Of a stretch of 64,000 nucleotides of DNA, positions 36,175-45,224 are shown piece after piece. Position numbers and translations under genes: made by a program. The DNA is taken from positions 1,674,001 through 1,738,000 of the forward strand of contig NZ_RJTX01000001.1 in the NCBI RefSeq assembly GCF_003729955.1. The letters run 5' to 3'. The stretch's first letter is position 1, and every line of letters begins with the position of its first letter. The notes under the pieces are model-generated. The model had not been told where the DNA came from. It ran no database searches and saw nothing but the letters and a program-made list of their open reading frames with translations. Source of the stretch: Chryseobacterium daecheongense (GTDB lineage Bacteria; Bacteroidota; Bacteroidia; Flavobacteriales; Weeksellaceae).

Positions 36175-37170
36175 ATGGAAAAAACTATACTTTTTTTATT
36201 AGCCACCTGTGGTGTTTTATCTGCACAAACGACTGTAACTAAAGCATTTAATGATCCCATTATAGGTGATATGATCAACGGTTATACGGTGAACGGAACC
36301 GTAGATAATTCTGCTACAGGTAATGGAGTAACATTTAATAATACAAGTTTGACGCAGGGAATGGCAAACAATACAACTTATCAAGCTCCAACAGCTACAG
36401 AAATATCTACGTTTCCCGGGTCAAACATTAAAATGGTAGCTACTGGAAATACTATCCTTTACAAATCATCCGCAAGCAAACTTGAAATAACCGGAGTAGT
36501 AACTTCTGACGCCACATTGAATTTTTCGGCAGACAATGGTACTTTTATTACTTATCCGGCAGCTTATGGTCATTCGGAGTCTGATAATGCGCGGGGAACA
36601 TTCTCTTCTACGACAGCTTCCGGGCTTTTCAAAGGAACCATCACTACAACTTCTGATGCTTATGGCACTTTGCTTGTCGGATCAAAAACATATACCAATG
36701 TAATCAGAATCAAATCTGTACAAAATTTTAACCTGTATCAATCTACAGATATCACTTATCTTTTCCCAATAGGAAATATTACCAATACTGCTTACTCCTA
36801 TTATGATGCAACTCATAAATTCCCGATACTGAGCTCTACTAACGGAAATTTAAGCGTTCCTTTATTGAGCATCAATCAAACAACAAGCGGAGCCCAGGTT
36901 TTAAGTGAAGTGTACCTGGCTGCAATGGAAACTGTAAAAAAGGATAACTTCAAAATCTATCCTAATCCTGCTCAGGATTTTATTGAATTCAAGGGGAATA
37001 CCGGGAAATACTCTACCGCCCACATTTACACATCAGATGGAAGACTCATAAAAACCGTTGATATTACTTCAGGAAGAATTCAGGTATCTGAATTACCAGA
37101 AGCGAACTACTTTATCGAAGTTTCCGGAAAAGAAGGAAAATCTGAAGCGGTGAAGTTCATCAAGAAATAA
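36175..37170 (+). CDS. Secreted protein with type IX sorting domain
   Basis: 331 residues from the ATG at 36175 (MEKTILFLLATCGVLSAQ, signal peptide). The longer frame from 36136 is not needed. The body is Thr/Ser/Asn-rich, of beta type, without a known enzymatic motif. The C-terminal ~70 residues are a T9SS type A sorting domain: FKIYPNPAQDFIEFKG, YTSDGRLIKTVDI and VSELPEANYFIEVSGKEGKS. Exported by the type IX system; role unknown (adhesin-like or structural). Confidence 0.85.
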   Translation: MEKTILFLLATCGVLSAQTTVTKAFNDPIIGDMINGYTVNGTVDNSATGNGVTFNNTSLTQGMANNTTYQAPTATEISTFPGSNIKMVATGNTILYKSSASKLEITGVVTSDATLNFSADNGTFITYPAAYGHSESDNARGTFSSTTASGLFKGTITTTSDAYGTLLVGSKTYTNVIRIKSVQNFNLYQSTDITYLFPIGNITNTAYSYYDATHKFPILSSTNGNLSVPLLSINQTTSGAQVLSEVYLAAMETVKKDNFKIYPNPAQDFIEFKGNTGKYSTAHIYTSDGRLIKTVDITSGRIQVSELPEANYFIEVSGKEGKSEAVKFIKK

Positions 37171-37192
37171 TTGATCTTAACTCGAAATATTG

Positions 37193-37220
37193 AATCCGGT
37201 CGCGATGACCGGATTTTTTA
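37193..37220 (+). terminator. Terminator after the 36175 gene
   Basis: AATCCGGTC (37193-37201) pairs with GACCGGATT (37207-37215), then T residues. Confidence 0.85.
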
Positions 37221-37358
37221 TTATAAAAATTACACTTTATTATTGAATAATTATATCTAATTTCAAATTATGTTTACATATAATTTATTTTTTTGCCCGT
37301 TTTTTGCTTTCACTTCAACACACCCTTATCACTTAATGTTTAATGAAAATTTATAGTC

Positions 37359-38111
37359 ATGAAAAAAAACCTTCTTATAATTCTTTCATTATTCTCCTTA
37401 GAAGCGTTTGCACAGGAATCCGGCTCAGCTTCAGCAGAAAAAATGAATATTGTAAAAACCAATGTCACGGGATATGTATTCAGGAATATCAATGTATCTT
37501 ACGAAAGAGCCATTAATCAATGGTTTTCCGTAAACGTTGGTTTCGGGACCATGACAGAGGGAAAAGTTCCTTTCATCAACGCATTTCTAAGCGATGAAGA
37601 TGAGGATAGATTCAAGAATCTTCGGGTAAAAGCTACCAATTTCACGATTGAGCCCCGTTTTTATATTGGGCAGGGTTATGGCAAAGGTTTTTATTTTGCG
37701 CCTTATTACCGGTATTCAAAAGTAACCTCAAATACTTTTGACTTCTATTACGATTATAATGCTATTAACGGGGTCACTTATCAGATTCCTCTTAAAGGAA
37801 ACGGTGATACAAGCGGAAATAGTGGCGGACTTATGGTAGGTGTACAGTTTTTCTTAACCAAAAGCCAGAATCTCGTATTGGATTTCTGGATTGCCGGAGC
37901 CCATTACGGCAGTGGAAAAGGAGATTTCAACTTAACCAGCGATGTTGTTCTTACCCCGGATATGCAGGCTCAATTGAAAGAAGAAATAGAAAATCTTGAC
38001 ATTCCTTTTGTAGATTATACGGTAGAAACCAATGCCAACGGAGCAAAAATAAAAGTAGACGGTCCTTGGGCGGGTTTCAGAAGTGGATTATCTATTGGGT
38101 ACAGATTTTAG
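37359..38111 (+). CDS. Outer membrane beta-barrel protein (DUF3575-like)
   Basis: 250 residues with signal peptide MKKNLLIILSLFSLEAFAQ. The pattern NIVKTNVTGYVFRNINVSYE + RAINQWFSVNVGFG, FTIEPRFYIGQGYGKGFYFA + PYYRYSK, and the C-terminal FRSGLSIGYRF, ending in Phe as many outer membrane barrels do, fits the DUF3575 small-barrel group. Function unknown. Monocistronic, with terminator at 38133-38156. Confidence 0.75.
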   Translation: MKKNLLIILSLFSLEAFAQESGSASAEKMNIVKTNVTGYVFRNINVSYERAINQWFSVNVGFGTMTEGKVPFINAFLSDEDEDRFKNLRVKATNFTIEPRFYIGQGYGKGFYFAPYYRYSKVTSNTFDFYYDYNAINGVTYQIPLKGNGDTSGNSGGLMVGVQFFLTKSQNLVLDFWIAGAHYGSGKGDFNLTSDVVLTPDMQAQLKEEIENLDIPFVDYTVETNANGAKIKVDGPWAGFRSGLSIGYRF

Positions 38112-38132
38112 AATATCTAAATAAAATTACCT

Positions 38133-38160
38133 AAACCGTTCTTCTCAGAGCGGTTTTTAA
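38133..38160 (+). terminator. Terminator after the DUF3575-like gene
   Basis: AAACCGTTCT (38133-38142) pairs with AGAGCGGTTT (38147-38156), one G-U, then T residues. Confidence 0.8.
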
Positions 38161-38266
38161 TTTTTACAGTATTGATAAAAAATGTAATTTCGAAATCCTG
38201 TTTCACTCCCCAGGCTTATCAAGTTTGATAGTCATGAGTTTTTAAAATAGGATTTACTGTTACTCT

Positions 38267-39559
38267 ATGAATTCATCACAAATCACCACCGCGCAAAGAA
38301 TCAAAGCAATTATCGGTGGCTCCATCGGAAACCTCGTTGAATGGTATGACTGGTATGCGTATGCTGCATTTGCCATTTATTTTTCCAATTCTTTTTTCCC
38401 GGACTCGGATCTTACCGCGCAATTATTAAATACCGCCGGGATTTTTGCCGTCGGTTTTCTGATGCGCCCAGTTGGCGGTTGGCTTTTCGGAAGTATTGCT
38501 GATAAAATCGGGAGAAAAAAAGCAATGACCCTTTCCGTATTACTGATGTCTTTCGGCTCCTTACTGATTGCTTTTACCCCCACCTATAAGACCATTGGAG
38601 TTTTGGCTCCTGCATTATTGTTATTAGCAAGGTTATTACAAGGTTTGAGCGTTGGCGGAGAATATGGTGTTTCCGCAACGTATCTGAGTGAAATGGCTAC
38701 TGAAGACCGAAGAGGATTTTATTCCAGTTTTCAATATGTAACATTAATCGGAGGACAGCTTATTGCATTAGGCATTCAGCTCATCCTGCAAAAGCTGCTG
38801 CTAACCGAGACCCAACTGGAAGAATGGGGATGGAGAATTCCCTTCATCATTGGGGCCATACTTTCGGTAATCGCGCTATACCTGAGAGCCAATCTTCATG
38901 AAACAGAAGCCTTTGAAAACAAAAAAGAGGTAAGTGAAAAGAAAAAAGGCAGCATCAAAGAACTTTTAAAGCATCCAAAAGCCTTGCTCACTGTGATAGG
39001 GTTAACATTAGGAGGAACACTCGCCTTTTATACCTACACTACTTACATGCAGAAATTCCTGGTGAATACCGTCCATCTTACAAAAGAACAGTCTACCTTA
39101 ATTTCATTTATCTCCCTTTTTATATTTGCCTGCCTGCAGCCTGTATTCGGAGCATTATCCGATAAAATCGGGCGCAGACCCCTGCTTCTAAGTTTCGGAA
39201 TTTTGGGAACGATATTCACCTACCCTCTCCTGAATGCATTAAGCACCACGACCTCCATGTGGGGTGCTTTTTCCCTGATCATGGCAGCTTTAATTATTGT
39301 AAGTGGCTATACTTCCATTAATGCTGTAGTAAAGGCAGAGCTATTCCCATCTGAAGTAAGGGCACTCGGTGTGGGACTTCCCTATGCGCTAACGGTAGCT
39401 ATTTTCGGGGGAACTGCGGAATACATTGCTTTATGGTTCAAACAGGAAGATATGGAACATTACTTTTACTGGTACATCACTGCTTGTATTTTCTTTTCGC
39501 TGGTAGTATATTCCAGGATGAAGGACACTAAGGATAATTCTACGCTGGATAAAGATTAA
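38267..39559 (+). CDS. MFS transporter, metabolite:H+ symporter (KgtP-like)
   Basis: 430 residues, 12 membrane helices. SIGNLVEWYDWYAYAAFAIY, the MFS loop motif GSIADKIGRKKAM, LQGLSVGGEYGVSATYLSEM, and the second-half loop GALSDKIGRRPLL are typical of the metabolite:H+ symporter (2.A.1.6) group, which includes alpha-ketoglutarate and proline/betaine carriers. The sequence around EYGVSATYLSEMA favours a dicarboxylate carrier, but the substrate is not proven. It ends in a perfect 17-bp terminator stem shared with the gene on the other strand. Confidence 0.9.
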   Translation: MNSSQITTAQRIKAIIGGSIGNLVEWYDWYAYAAFAIYFSNSFFPDSDLTAQLLNTAGIFAVGFLMRPVGGWLFGSIADKIGRKKAMTLSVLLMSFGSLLIAFTPTYKTIGVLAPALLLLARLLQGLSVGGEYGVSATYLSEMATEDRRGFYSSFQYVTLIGGQLIALGIQLILQKLLLTETQLEEWGWRIPFIIGAILSVIALYLRANLHETEAFENKKEVSEKKKGSIKELLKHPKALLTVIGLTLGGTLAFYTYTTYMQKFLVNTVHLTKEQSTLISFISLFIFACLQPVFGALSDKIGRRPLLLSFGILGTIFTYPLLNALSTTTSMWGAFSLIMAALIIVSGYTSINAVVKAELFPSEVRALGVGLPYALTVAIFGGTAEYIALWFKQEDMEHYFYWYITACIFFSLVVYSRMKDTKDNSTLDKD

Positions 39560-39570
39560 AAAGCTTATAA

Positions 39571-39612
39571 TAGGCTGCGGCTCAGATTTCATCTGAGCCG
39601 CAGCCTATTTTT
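39571..39612. terminator. Strong bidirectional terminator
   Basis: A perfect 17-bp stem (39571-39587 with 39591-39607), GC-rich, three-base loop. It serves the MFS gene and the convergent 70-residue gene. Confidence 0.9.
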
Positions 39613-39824
39613 TACCTGTAAACTTGTTTGAATTTTTCAATCAGATGATCCATAGTATGACGCTGTACATAAACACTTTTTACCTCATCATATCTTGGAG
39701 ATCTGTAAAAAACCTCATGGAAGTCCATACTTCCGTTTCCTACTTTTACGATTTTCTGTACATCAATGTTCAGTTTCTTCAATTCGTCTTTCAGCATTTG
39801 AAATTCATCCTGGATATTATTCAT
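39612..39824 (-). CDS. Small conserved-looking hypothetical protein
   Basis: 70 residues, MNNIQDEFQMLKDELKKLNI... ending in a basic helix (DHLIEKFKQVYR). It contains the stretch VKVGNGSMDFHEVFYRSPRY, not recognised. I prefer it over a 68-residue ORF on the other strand because its composition is protein-like and it ends at the shared terminator. Its upstream 220 bases (39825-40046) hold a perfect 20-base palindrome at 39899-39918. Confidence 0.65.
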   Translation of the reverse strand: MNNIQDEFQMLKDELKKLNIDVQKIVKVGNGSMDFHEVFYRSPRYDEVKSVYVQRHTMDHLIEKFKQVYR

Positions 39825-39898
39825 CTATAGTTATGGGGTTAAGTTAAAAATATTGATTAAATAAAACAAATATCCTACCATTTTTGGCAGGCCTATGC

Positions 39899-39918
39899 TT
39901 AATTTTATATAAAATTAA
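39899..39918. repeat. Perfect 20-base palindrome
   Basis: TTAATTTTATATAAAATTAA reads the same on both strands. It lies between the divergent 39824 and 40047 genes and could be an operator, though in such A+T-rich sequence chance is possible. Confidence 0.4.
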
Positions 39919-40010
39919 ATAATTATCTCGAAATAATCAAGGGTTATCAATATTTTTTAAAACTTTTTGACAATTCCATAGCTGTTTTATAATTTTAATT
40001 AAGCAATCCG

Positions 40011-40018
40011 TACATTTG
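40011..40018 (+). promoter_or_regulatory. Possible -7 element of the DUF4919 gene
   Basis: TACATTTG, 29 bases before the ATG at 40047. No -33 TTG. Confidence 0.4.
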
Positions 40019-40046
40019 CCCCATGATTAAAAGTTAACAAAAAAAC

Positions 40047-40754
40047 ATGACAACAACCATGAATACGAGGTTATTTGCTTTTATTGCATTCATAATGCTT
40101 ATTCCGTTATCCGCACAGGAAAGCAATCCGAAAGCACCTGATTATCAACTCATCAAAAAGAATATTGAAAATAAGAATTCAGAGTTTTATTATCCGAAAT
40201 TATTGAAAAAGCTGAAAGAAAATGATACTCTTATTACCAAAGAACAATATCAGCATCTTTATTTCGGGTATACTTTTCAAAAGGAGTATAATCCTTATAA
40301 AAAAAGCAAGAACGATGAGAAGCTGAACCAATATTACCGTGGGGAAAATATAACCGAAAAGGATGTCCCAAAAGTAATCAGGGCTTTGAAGGAAGCATTG
40401 GAAGAAAACCCTTTAGACCTCCGTGCCATGAACTATCTTGCATATATGCATCACATGAGCAATGATGAAAGCATGGCTAAAAAGATATCCAGAAATTTCC
40501 ATGGACTGTTTGAAGCTATCACTTCTTCAGGTGATGGCATGAAGTGTGAATCTGCCATGCACGTTATTTCTGTAAGCCATGAATATGTATTTTTAAATAT
40601 GTTTCAGCTTGAAATCATCTCTCAAAGCTATAACGGAACATGTGATTATCTGCAATTTGAAAAAGACAAATATAAAGTTCCGGGAATATACTTCAATGTA
40701 AGCCAACTCAGAGAAAAGAGTATGGAGCTTCTGAAATCTAAATTTGATAAATAA
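40047..40754 (+). CDS. DUF4919 family exported protein
   Basis: 235 residues (MTTTMNTRLFAFIAFIMLIP, signal peptide; an internal ATG at 40059 is possible). APDYQLIKKNIENKNSEFYY, YHFGY-type GYTFQKEYNPYKKSKNDEKL, and NPLDLRAMNYLAYMHH match DUF4919. A TPR-like helical hairpin lies around residues 115-160. Function unknown. It has its own -7 candidate and a 51-base gap to the next gene. Confidence 0.75.
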   Translation: MTTTMNTRLFAFIAFIMLIPLSAQESNPKAPDYQLIKKNIENKNSEFYYPKLLKKLKENDTLITKEQYQHLYFGYTFQKEYNPYKKSKNDEKLNQYYRGENITEKDVPKVIRALKEALEENPLDLRAMNYLAYMHHMSNDESMAKKISRNFHGLFEAITSSGDGMKCESAMHVISVSHEYVFLNMFQLEIISQSYNGTCDYLQFEKDKYKVPGIYFNVSQLREKSMELLKSKFDK

Positions 40755-40783
40755 AAGTAAACAATGCTGTTAGCGGAATGTTT

Positions 40784-40791
40784 ATTTTTGA
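40784..40791 (+). promoter_or_regulatory. Possible -7 element of the methyltransferase gene
   Basis: TATTTTTG, 15 bases before the ATG at 40806. Only the -7 half matches. Confidence 0.3.
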
Positions 40792-40805
40792 AATTATAAA
40801 TAATA

Positions 40806-41420
40806 ATGAGCAATACTATACAAAAAAACCACTGGGAAAAAGTATATCAAACCAAAACTCCTGATGAAGTAAGCTGGACTCAGGAAAAACCGCAAACATC
40901 TCTTGACCTCATCAACTCTTGTGCTTTGGGAAAGGAAGCAAAAATTATTGACATTGGAGGCGGTGATAGCACTCTTGTCGATTTTCTGCTTAACGAAGGC
41001 TATCAAAATATTACGGTACTTGACATCTCCGCTAAAGCTTTGGAAAGAGCACAAAAACGTTTAGGTTCTCAAGCGGAAAAAGTAACCTGGATTGAAGCAG
41101 ATGTAACAGAATTCGAGCCTAAAGAAACCTATGATATTTGGCATGACAGAGCCGCTTTTCATTTTTTAACCCAACAGGAACATATCCGGAAATACCTGCA
41201 AATTACCAAAGAAAGTGTAGCAGGTTATATGATCCTTGGAACTTTCTCCATAAACGGGCCTAAAAAGTGTAGCGGGCTGGATATTCAACAATACGATGAA
41301 CCGTCTATAACAAGCCTGTTCAAGGAGAATTTTGAAAAATTAAGCTGTTTTACGGAAGATCACACGACTCCCTTCAACACTATTCAGAATTTTATTTTCT
41401 GCCGTTTCAGAAAACTTTAA
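40806..41420 (+). CDS. Class I SAM-dependent methyltransferase
   Basis: 204 residues. The SAM-binding motif is AKIIDIGGGDSTLVDFLLNE, motif II is NITVLDISAKALERAQKRL, and the acidic loop is WIEADVTEF. The catalytic region YDIWHDRAAFHFLTQQEH resembles thiopurine or TehB-like small-molecule methyltransferases. Substrate unknown. Cytosolic, monocistronic. Confidence 0.85.
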   Translation: MSNTIQKNHWEKVYQTKTPDEVSWTQEKPQTSLDLINSCALGKEAKIIDIGGGDSTLVDFLLNEGYQNITVLDISAKALERAQKRLGSQAEKVTWIEADVTEFEPKETYDIWHDRAAFHFLTQQEHIRKYLQITKESVAGYMILGTFSINGPKKCSGLDIQQYDEPSITSLFKENFEKLSCFTEDHTTPFNTIQNFIFCRFRKL

Positions 41421-41488
41421 TTTGTTCATTTTAAATATTTCACTTAATTTAGAATTGTAAACCTTAATTACTTAAATATAAAACCTTT

Positions 41489-43270
41489 ATGAAAAAACTA
41501 CTATTTCCTCTCATCTTAGGATTAGCTGTCTCGCATGCCTATTCACAAAAAATCGAAGTATTGGAATGCGGAACAGATGAACTGATGAGAAAACATTATG
41601 AAAGATTCCCGGAGCAAAAAGCTCAGGACGATGCTTTTAATCTGGAACTATCAAAAATGATCAAAAGCGGGAAAATTGCATCTCAGCTTAACAAAAATCA
41701 AATCTATGAAATTCCGGTTGTGGTACATGTTGTGGGTGACGGAAGCCCTGTCGGTTCAGTCAACAACAAATCCGATGCTGATATTATTGCCTGGATCAAT
41801 TATACCAACGGAGTATTCGCCGGAAACTCATCCAGTGGAATGTCTGCAACAAGTGCCGTACTTCCGGTAAAATTTGTTTTCGCTAAAATAAGCCCGAGCT
41901 GTACAGCTACTAACGGAATCAACAGGATTGATGCTTCCCATCTTCCCAAATATGTAAGTGGCGGCGTAAACAGTGATAATACAACCAATGCCGTTGCAGC
42001 CTCTGAAATTACAGCACTAGGAATGTGGGATACCAGTAAATATTATAATATTTATGTCGTAAAAAAACTAGCTTCCAATTCAGGCACCCTGAATGGTTTT
42101 GCCTATTATCCTGGCGGAAGCCTTGATTATTCTTTCATGTCAACCAGCGCTTCAGCAGTGAATGCCCAGACTTTAGCACATGAATTCGGGCATGCATTGG
42201 GACTTAGACATACTCACGAAGGATTTAATAACAGCACCGGAGCCTGTCCAACCAACACCGATTGTACGTTAGAAGGAGATCTTGTTTGTGATACAGAACC
42301 CATGAAGAGTCTTTATCACTCTTCCGTTCCCTATACCTGCCAAACAGGACAGATCAATCCTTGTACGAGCCAGGTATATGCAGGAGGAGAAAGAAATGTG
42401 ATGTCTTATACATTTTGTTTCAGAGATCTTTTCACACAGGGACAGACAACCAGAGCTGTCGCTCAGCTTTTACAATACAGACAATCTCTGATTAATTCTC
42501 CAACAGCCAGTACTACAGCTCCCAATAACACGGTTACATTAGCAACAGCTTGTACACCGACATCCATTACCAATCCGGGAAATTTCAACATTGGAGTAAC
42601 TTCTGTCAAGTTCGGAAGCATTAATAATTATTCAACCAATTATAAAGTGGCATCCAATAATTTCTATGAGAACTTCACAGCCAATTATTGCTTAGGTACA
42701 TCAAAAACGAACATCCCAAGCAATTCCGCTACAACTCTTACAGTAGCTCCGGGAACCAGCAATTCTCATATCATCAAAGCTTATATTGATTATAATAATG
42801 ACGGACAGTTTAATGAAACTACCGAATTGGTTCTTAACCAAAGCAATGTAAGCAATACTTCTGTTGCTACGGCATCTGTAACTCCTCCAGCCAATGCCGT
42901 TATCAACACTCCTCTAAGAATGAGAGTGATTGGTGATTATAACGGTACTGCCGTTACTTCATGCTATACTCCAAAATATGGGCAAGTGGAAGACTATTCA
43001 GTAATGATTACTGCAGGAGATGCATTAGCCACGAGAGAAGTAAAGAAAACGGAAACCAATATCATTAAAGTAGAAAATACTGTATTCGTAAAAAGTGATG
43101 AGAAAATTTCTTCAGTAAAAGTATATGATGCTTCTGGAAGAATTCTTTTTGAACAATCCAATATCAAGGCTACAGAATTCTCGGCTCCTCTGAATGTAAA
43201 AAATATAGTAGTGATTGCAAGCGCAACATTAGAAAATGGAAAAGTAATGACCAAGAAACTGAAATTCTAA
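41489..43270 (+). CDS. Secreted M43-type metalloprotease with GEVED domain and T9SS-type C-terminus
   Basis: 593 residues with signal peptide MKKLLFPLILGLAVSHAYSQ. The zinc site HEFGHALGLRHTH at 231-243 and the Met-turn NVMSYTFCF at 303-311 define a metzincin of the cytophagalysin/pappalysin (M43) group. Eight or more Cys residues flank the site. A GEVED domain follows at ~430-510 (AYIDYNNDGQFNETTELVLN and VEDYSVMI), then a C-terminal sorting-like domain (VKVYDASGRILFEQSN...). It is exported by the type IX system. Its target is not known. Confidence 0.92.
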   Translation: MKKLLFPLILGLAVSHAYSQKIEVLECGTDELMRKHYERFPEQKAQDDAFNLELSKMIKSGKIASQLNKNQIYEIPVVVHVVGDGSPVGSVNNKSDADIIAWINYTNGVFAGNSSSGMSATSAVLPVKFVFAKISPSCTATNGINRIDASHLPKYVSGGVNSDNTTNAVAASEITALGMWDTSKYYNIYVVKKLASNSGTLNGFAYYPGGSLDYSFMSTSASAVNAQTLAHEFGHALGLRHTHEGFNNSTGACPTNTDCTLEGDLVCDTEPMKSLYHSSVPYTCQTGQINPCTSQVYAGGERNVMSYTFCFRDLFTQGQTTRAVAQLLQYRQSLINSPTASTTAPNNTVTLATACTPTSITNPGNFNIGVTSVKFGSINNYSTNYKVASNNFYENFTANYCLGTSKTNIPSNSATTLTVAPGTSNSHIIKAYIDYNNDGQFNETTELVLNQSNVSNTSVATASVTPPANAVINTPLRMRVIGDYNGTAVTSCYTPKYGQVEDYSVMITAGDALATREVKKTETNIIKVENTVFVKSDEKISSVKVYDASGRILFEQSNIKATEFSAPLNVKNIVVIASATLENGKVMTKKLKF

Positions 43271-43291
43271 TCTATCTATATTTATAAAAAT

Positions 43292-43320
43292 AAAAAAGAG
43301 AGCCAAAAGCTCTCTTTTTT
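43292..43320. terminator. Bidirectional terminator
   Basis: A perfect 12-bp stem AAAAAAGAGAGC (43292-43303) with GCTCTCTTTTTT (43309-43320), between convergent genes. Confidence 0.9.
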
Positions 43321-43338
43321 ATTTATTGTATCGTAAAA

Positions 43339-45099
43339 CTAAGCATTACGGTTTTCTTCTTCCACTTCTACTTCATGTCTTAATTGAGCTTTGTACAGCG
43401 TTGCATAATATCCATTTTTATCCAAAAGCTCCAAATGTTTCCCTTCCTCTACGATTTTCCCGTGATCCATCACAATGATCTTATCTGCTTTTTCAATCGT
43501 GGAAAGTCTATGGGCAATAATGATGGATGTTCTATTTTTCGTAATTTTTTCTGTAGCTCTTTGGATCAGCTTTTCGCTTTCGTGGTCTATGGAAGACGTA
43601 GCTTCATCAAGAATTAATATTTTCGGATCGGATAAATACGCTCTCAAGAACGACAGCAATTGTCTTTGTCCTAAAGAAATGGACGACCCTCTCTCACTTA
43701 CCACATAATCATACCCCCCCGGAAGCTGCTCAATAAATTCATCTACCTCAATTTCTCTGGCTCCTGCTTTTATTTTATCCAGAGTAATGGTTTCATCCCC
43801 GAAAGCAAGATTTTCATAAATGCTTCCATGGAACAGGAATACATCCTGTAATACAACTCCAATATGACTTCTTAAATTATACAGTTCGTAATCTTTCAGA
43901 TCAACATCATCAATGAGGATTTTTCCTGAATTAATATCATACAATCTTGTGATCAAACTGATGATCGTCGACTTTCCGGCTCCGGTTGCTCCTACAATGG
44001 CTACGGTTTCTCCCGGATTCACTTTAAAATCAATTCCTTTTAAAACCTCCTGCTTGTCATCATAGGCAAAACGCACATCTCTGAACTCTATTTTTCCATC
44101 AAAGTGGTCTTTCTTCACCTTCCCGGTATTTGGCATTGCATTTTCCTCGTCCATTAAACCTAATACTCTTTCTGCCCCCACAATACCTCTCTGAATATTG
44201 TTGAACCGGTCTGCAATCTGTCTCAAAGGACGTATGAGCATGGAAATATATTGAATAAAAGCAATCACAACTCCTGCTTTGATCGTGGTATACCCTCCAT
44301 AAAGCAATATAAAGCCTATAAAAAGTGAAGAAATAAGCTCTACAACCGGAAAGAATAATGAGAAAATGAAAACTGTCCTCAATAAAGCCCCTTTCAGGGT
44401 AATATTAATTTCATCAAACTTCTCGAATTCCGCTTTCTGCCTGTTGAACACCTGAATAATCGGCATTCCGGCCAGTCTTTCCTGCACAAAAGAGTTTTGG
44501 GTAGCCGTCCAGTTTCTTTCGTCTCCGAAAGCTTTTTTCAATCTCTTCTGAAAGAATCTTGTAATGACAACCATTAAAGGCAAAATAGCCAGTGTAATAT
44601 AGCTCAGATGTACATTCGTCATGAACATCATGACCAATACAAATATAATCCTCAGGATATCTCCGAAAACCATCAGGAACCCGTCCGTATAAACCGTTGC
44701 AATGGTTTCCACGTCTCCTACTGCCCTTGTTACAAGCTGCCCGATCGGAGTAGTGTCAAAAAATGAAGTTTTGAAATAGATCAGTTTCGCATATAACCTC
44801 TCTCTTATATCTCTGATCACATTCTGAGAGATAAAGTTGGAAAAATATACCAGAAAGAAGTTCAGAACAGTTTCTGCAAATACCAATCCCACTAGAATGT
44901 AGACATGCTTCATCATTAAAGCTTTATCCTTTAATGCTGTAATGTCATTATCCACCACTTGCATCGTAAGATAAGGTCTGTATGTAGAAACTACTGATAA
45001 TATGATGGAAATGATCAGGGTAAAAATGAACCAGGAGCGAAACTTCATCCCGATAAAGAACAACCTTCTGATAATTGCCCAGGTATCTTGTTTTTTCAT
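43339..45099 (-). CDS. ABC transporter, fused permease/ATPase (MsbA/multidrug type)
   Basis: 586 residues from the ATG at 45099 (MKKQDTWAIIRRLFFIG); the longer frame starts earlier without support. Six membrane helices in residues ~20-310 are followed by the ATPase: Walker A GATGAGKST, signature ISLGQRQLLSFLRAYL, Walker B KILILDEATSS and switch AHRLST. A single half-transporter that works as a homodimer, likely exporting lipids or drugs. No C39 peptidase domain is present, so it is not a double-glycine peptide exporter. Confidence 0.94.
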   Translation of the reverse strand: MKKQDTWAIIRRLFFIGMKFRSWFIFTLIISIILSVVSTYRPYLTMQVVDNDITALKDKALMMKHVYILVGLVFAETVLNFFLVYFSNFISQNVIRDIRERLYAKLIYFKTSFFDTTPIGQLVTRAVGDVETIATVYTDGFLMVFGDILRIIFVLVMMFMTNVHLSYITLAILPLMVVITRFFQKRLKKAFGDERNWTATQNSFVQERLAGMPIIQVFNRQKAEFEKFDEINITLKGALLRTVFIFSLFFPVVELISSLFIGFILLYGGYTTIKAGVVIAFIQYISMLIRPLRQIADRFNNIQRGIVGAERVLGLMDEENAMPNTGKVKKDHFDGKIEFRDVRFAYDDKQEVLKGIDFKVNPGETVAIVGATGAGKSTIISLITRLYDINSGKILIDDVDLKDYELYNLRSHIGVVLQDVFLFHGSIYENLAFGDETITLDKIKAGAREIEVDEFIEQLPGGYDYVVSERGSSISLGQRQLLSFLRAYLSDPKILILDEATSSIDHESEKLIQRATEKITKNRTSIIIAHRLSTIEKADKIIVMDHGKIVEEGKHLELLDKNGYYATLYKAQLRHEVEVEEENRNA

Positions 45100-45135
45100 T
45101 GTACGAATTGATGAATAGAAGTAAAAATTCTTATG

Positions 45136-45143
45136 CAAAAATA
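45136..45143 (-). promoter_or_regulatory. Possible -7 element of the ABC transporter gene
   Basis: Reads TATTTTTG on the minus strand, 37 bases upstream of the ATG at 45099. Confidence 0.35.
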
Positions 45144-45224
45144 AGATTTTAAAATTTCATTAAGTTGCTCTCCATCAAAATAGTCATAGAAAATTTCAGA
45201 TACCTGTTATTTATAATATGAATC

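Noticed and set aside
39624..39830. 68-codon ORF opposite the small 39612-39824 gene
   Set aside because: Low-complexity, Phe-rich translation; the minus-strand frame looks more protein-like and ends at the terminator.
43339..45099. ABC transporter as exporter for the double-glycine peptide
   Set aside because: It lacks the N-terminal C39 peptidase domain and lies 28 kb away from the peptide gene.
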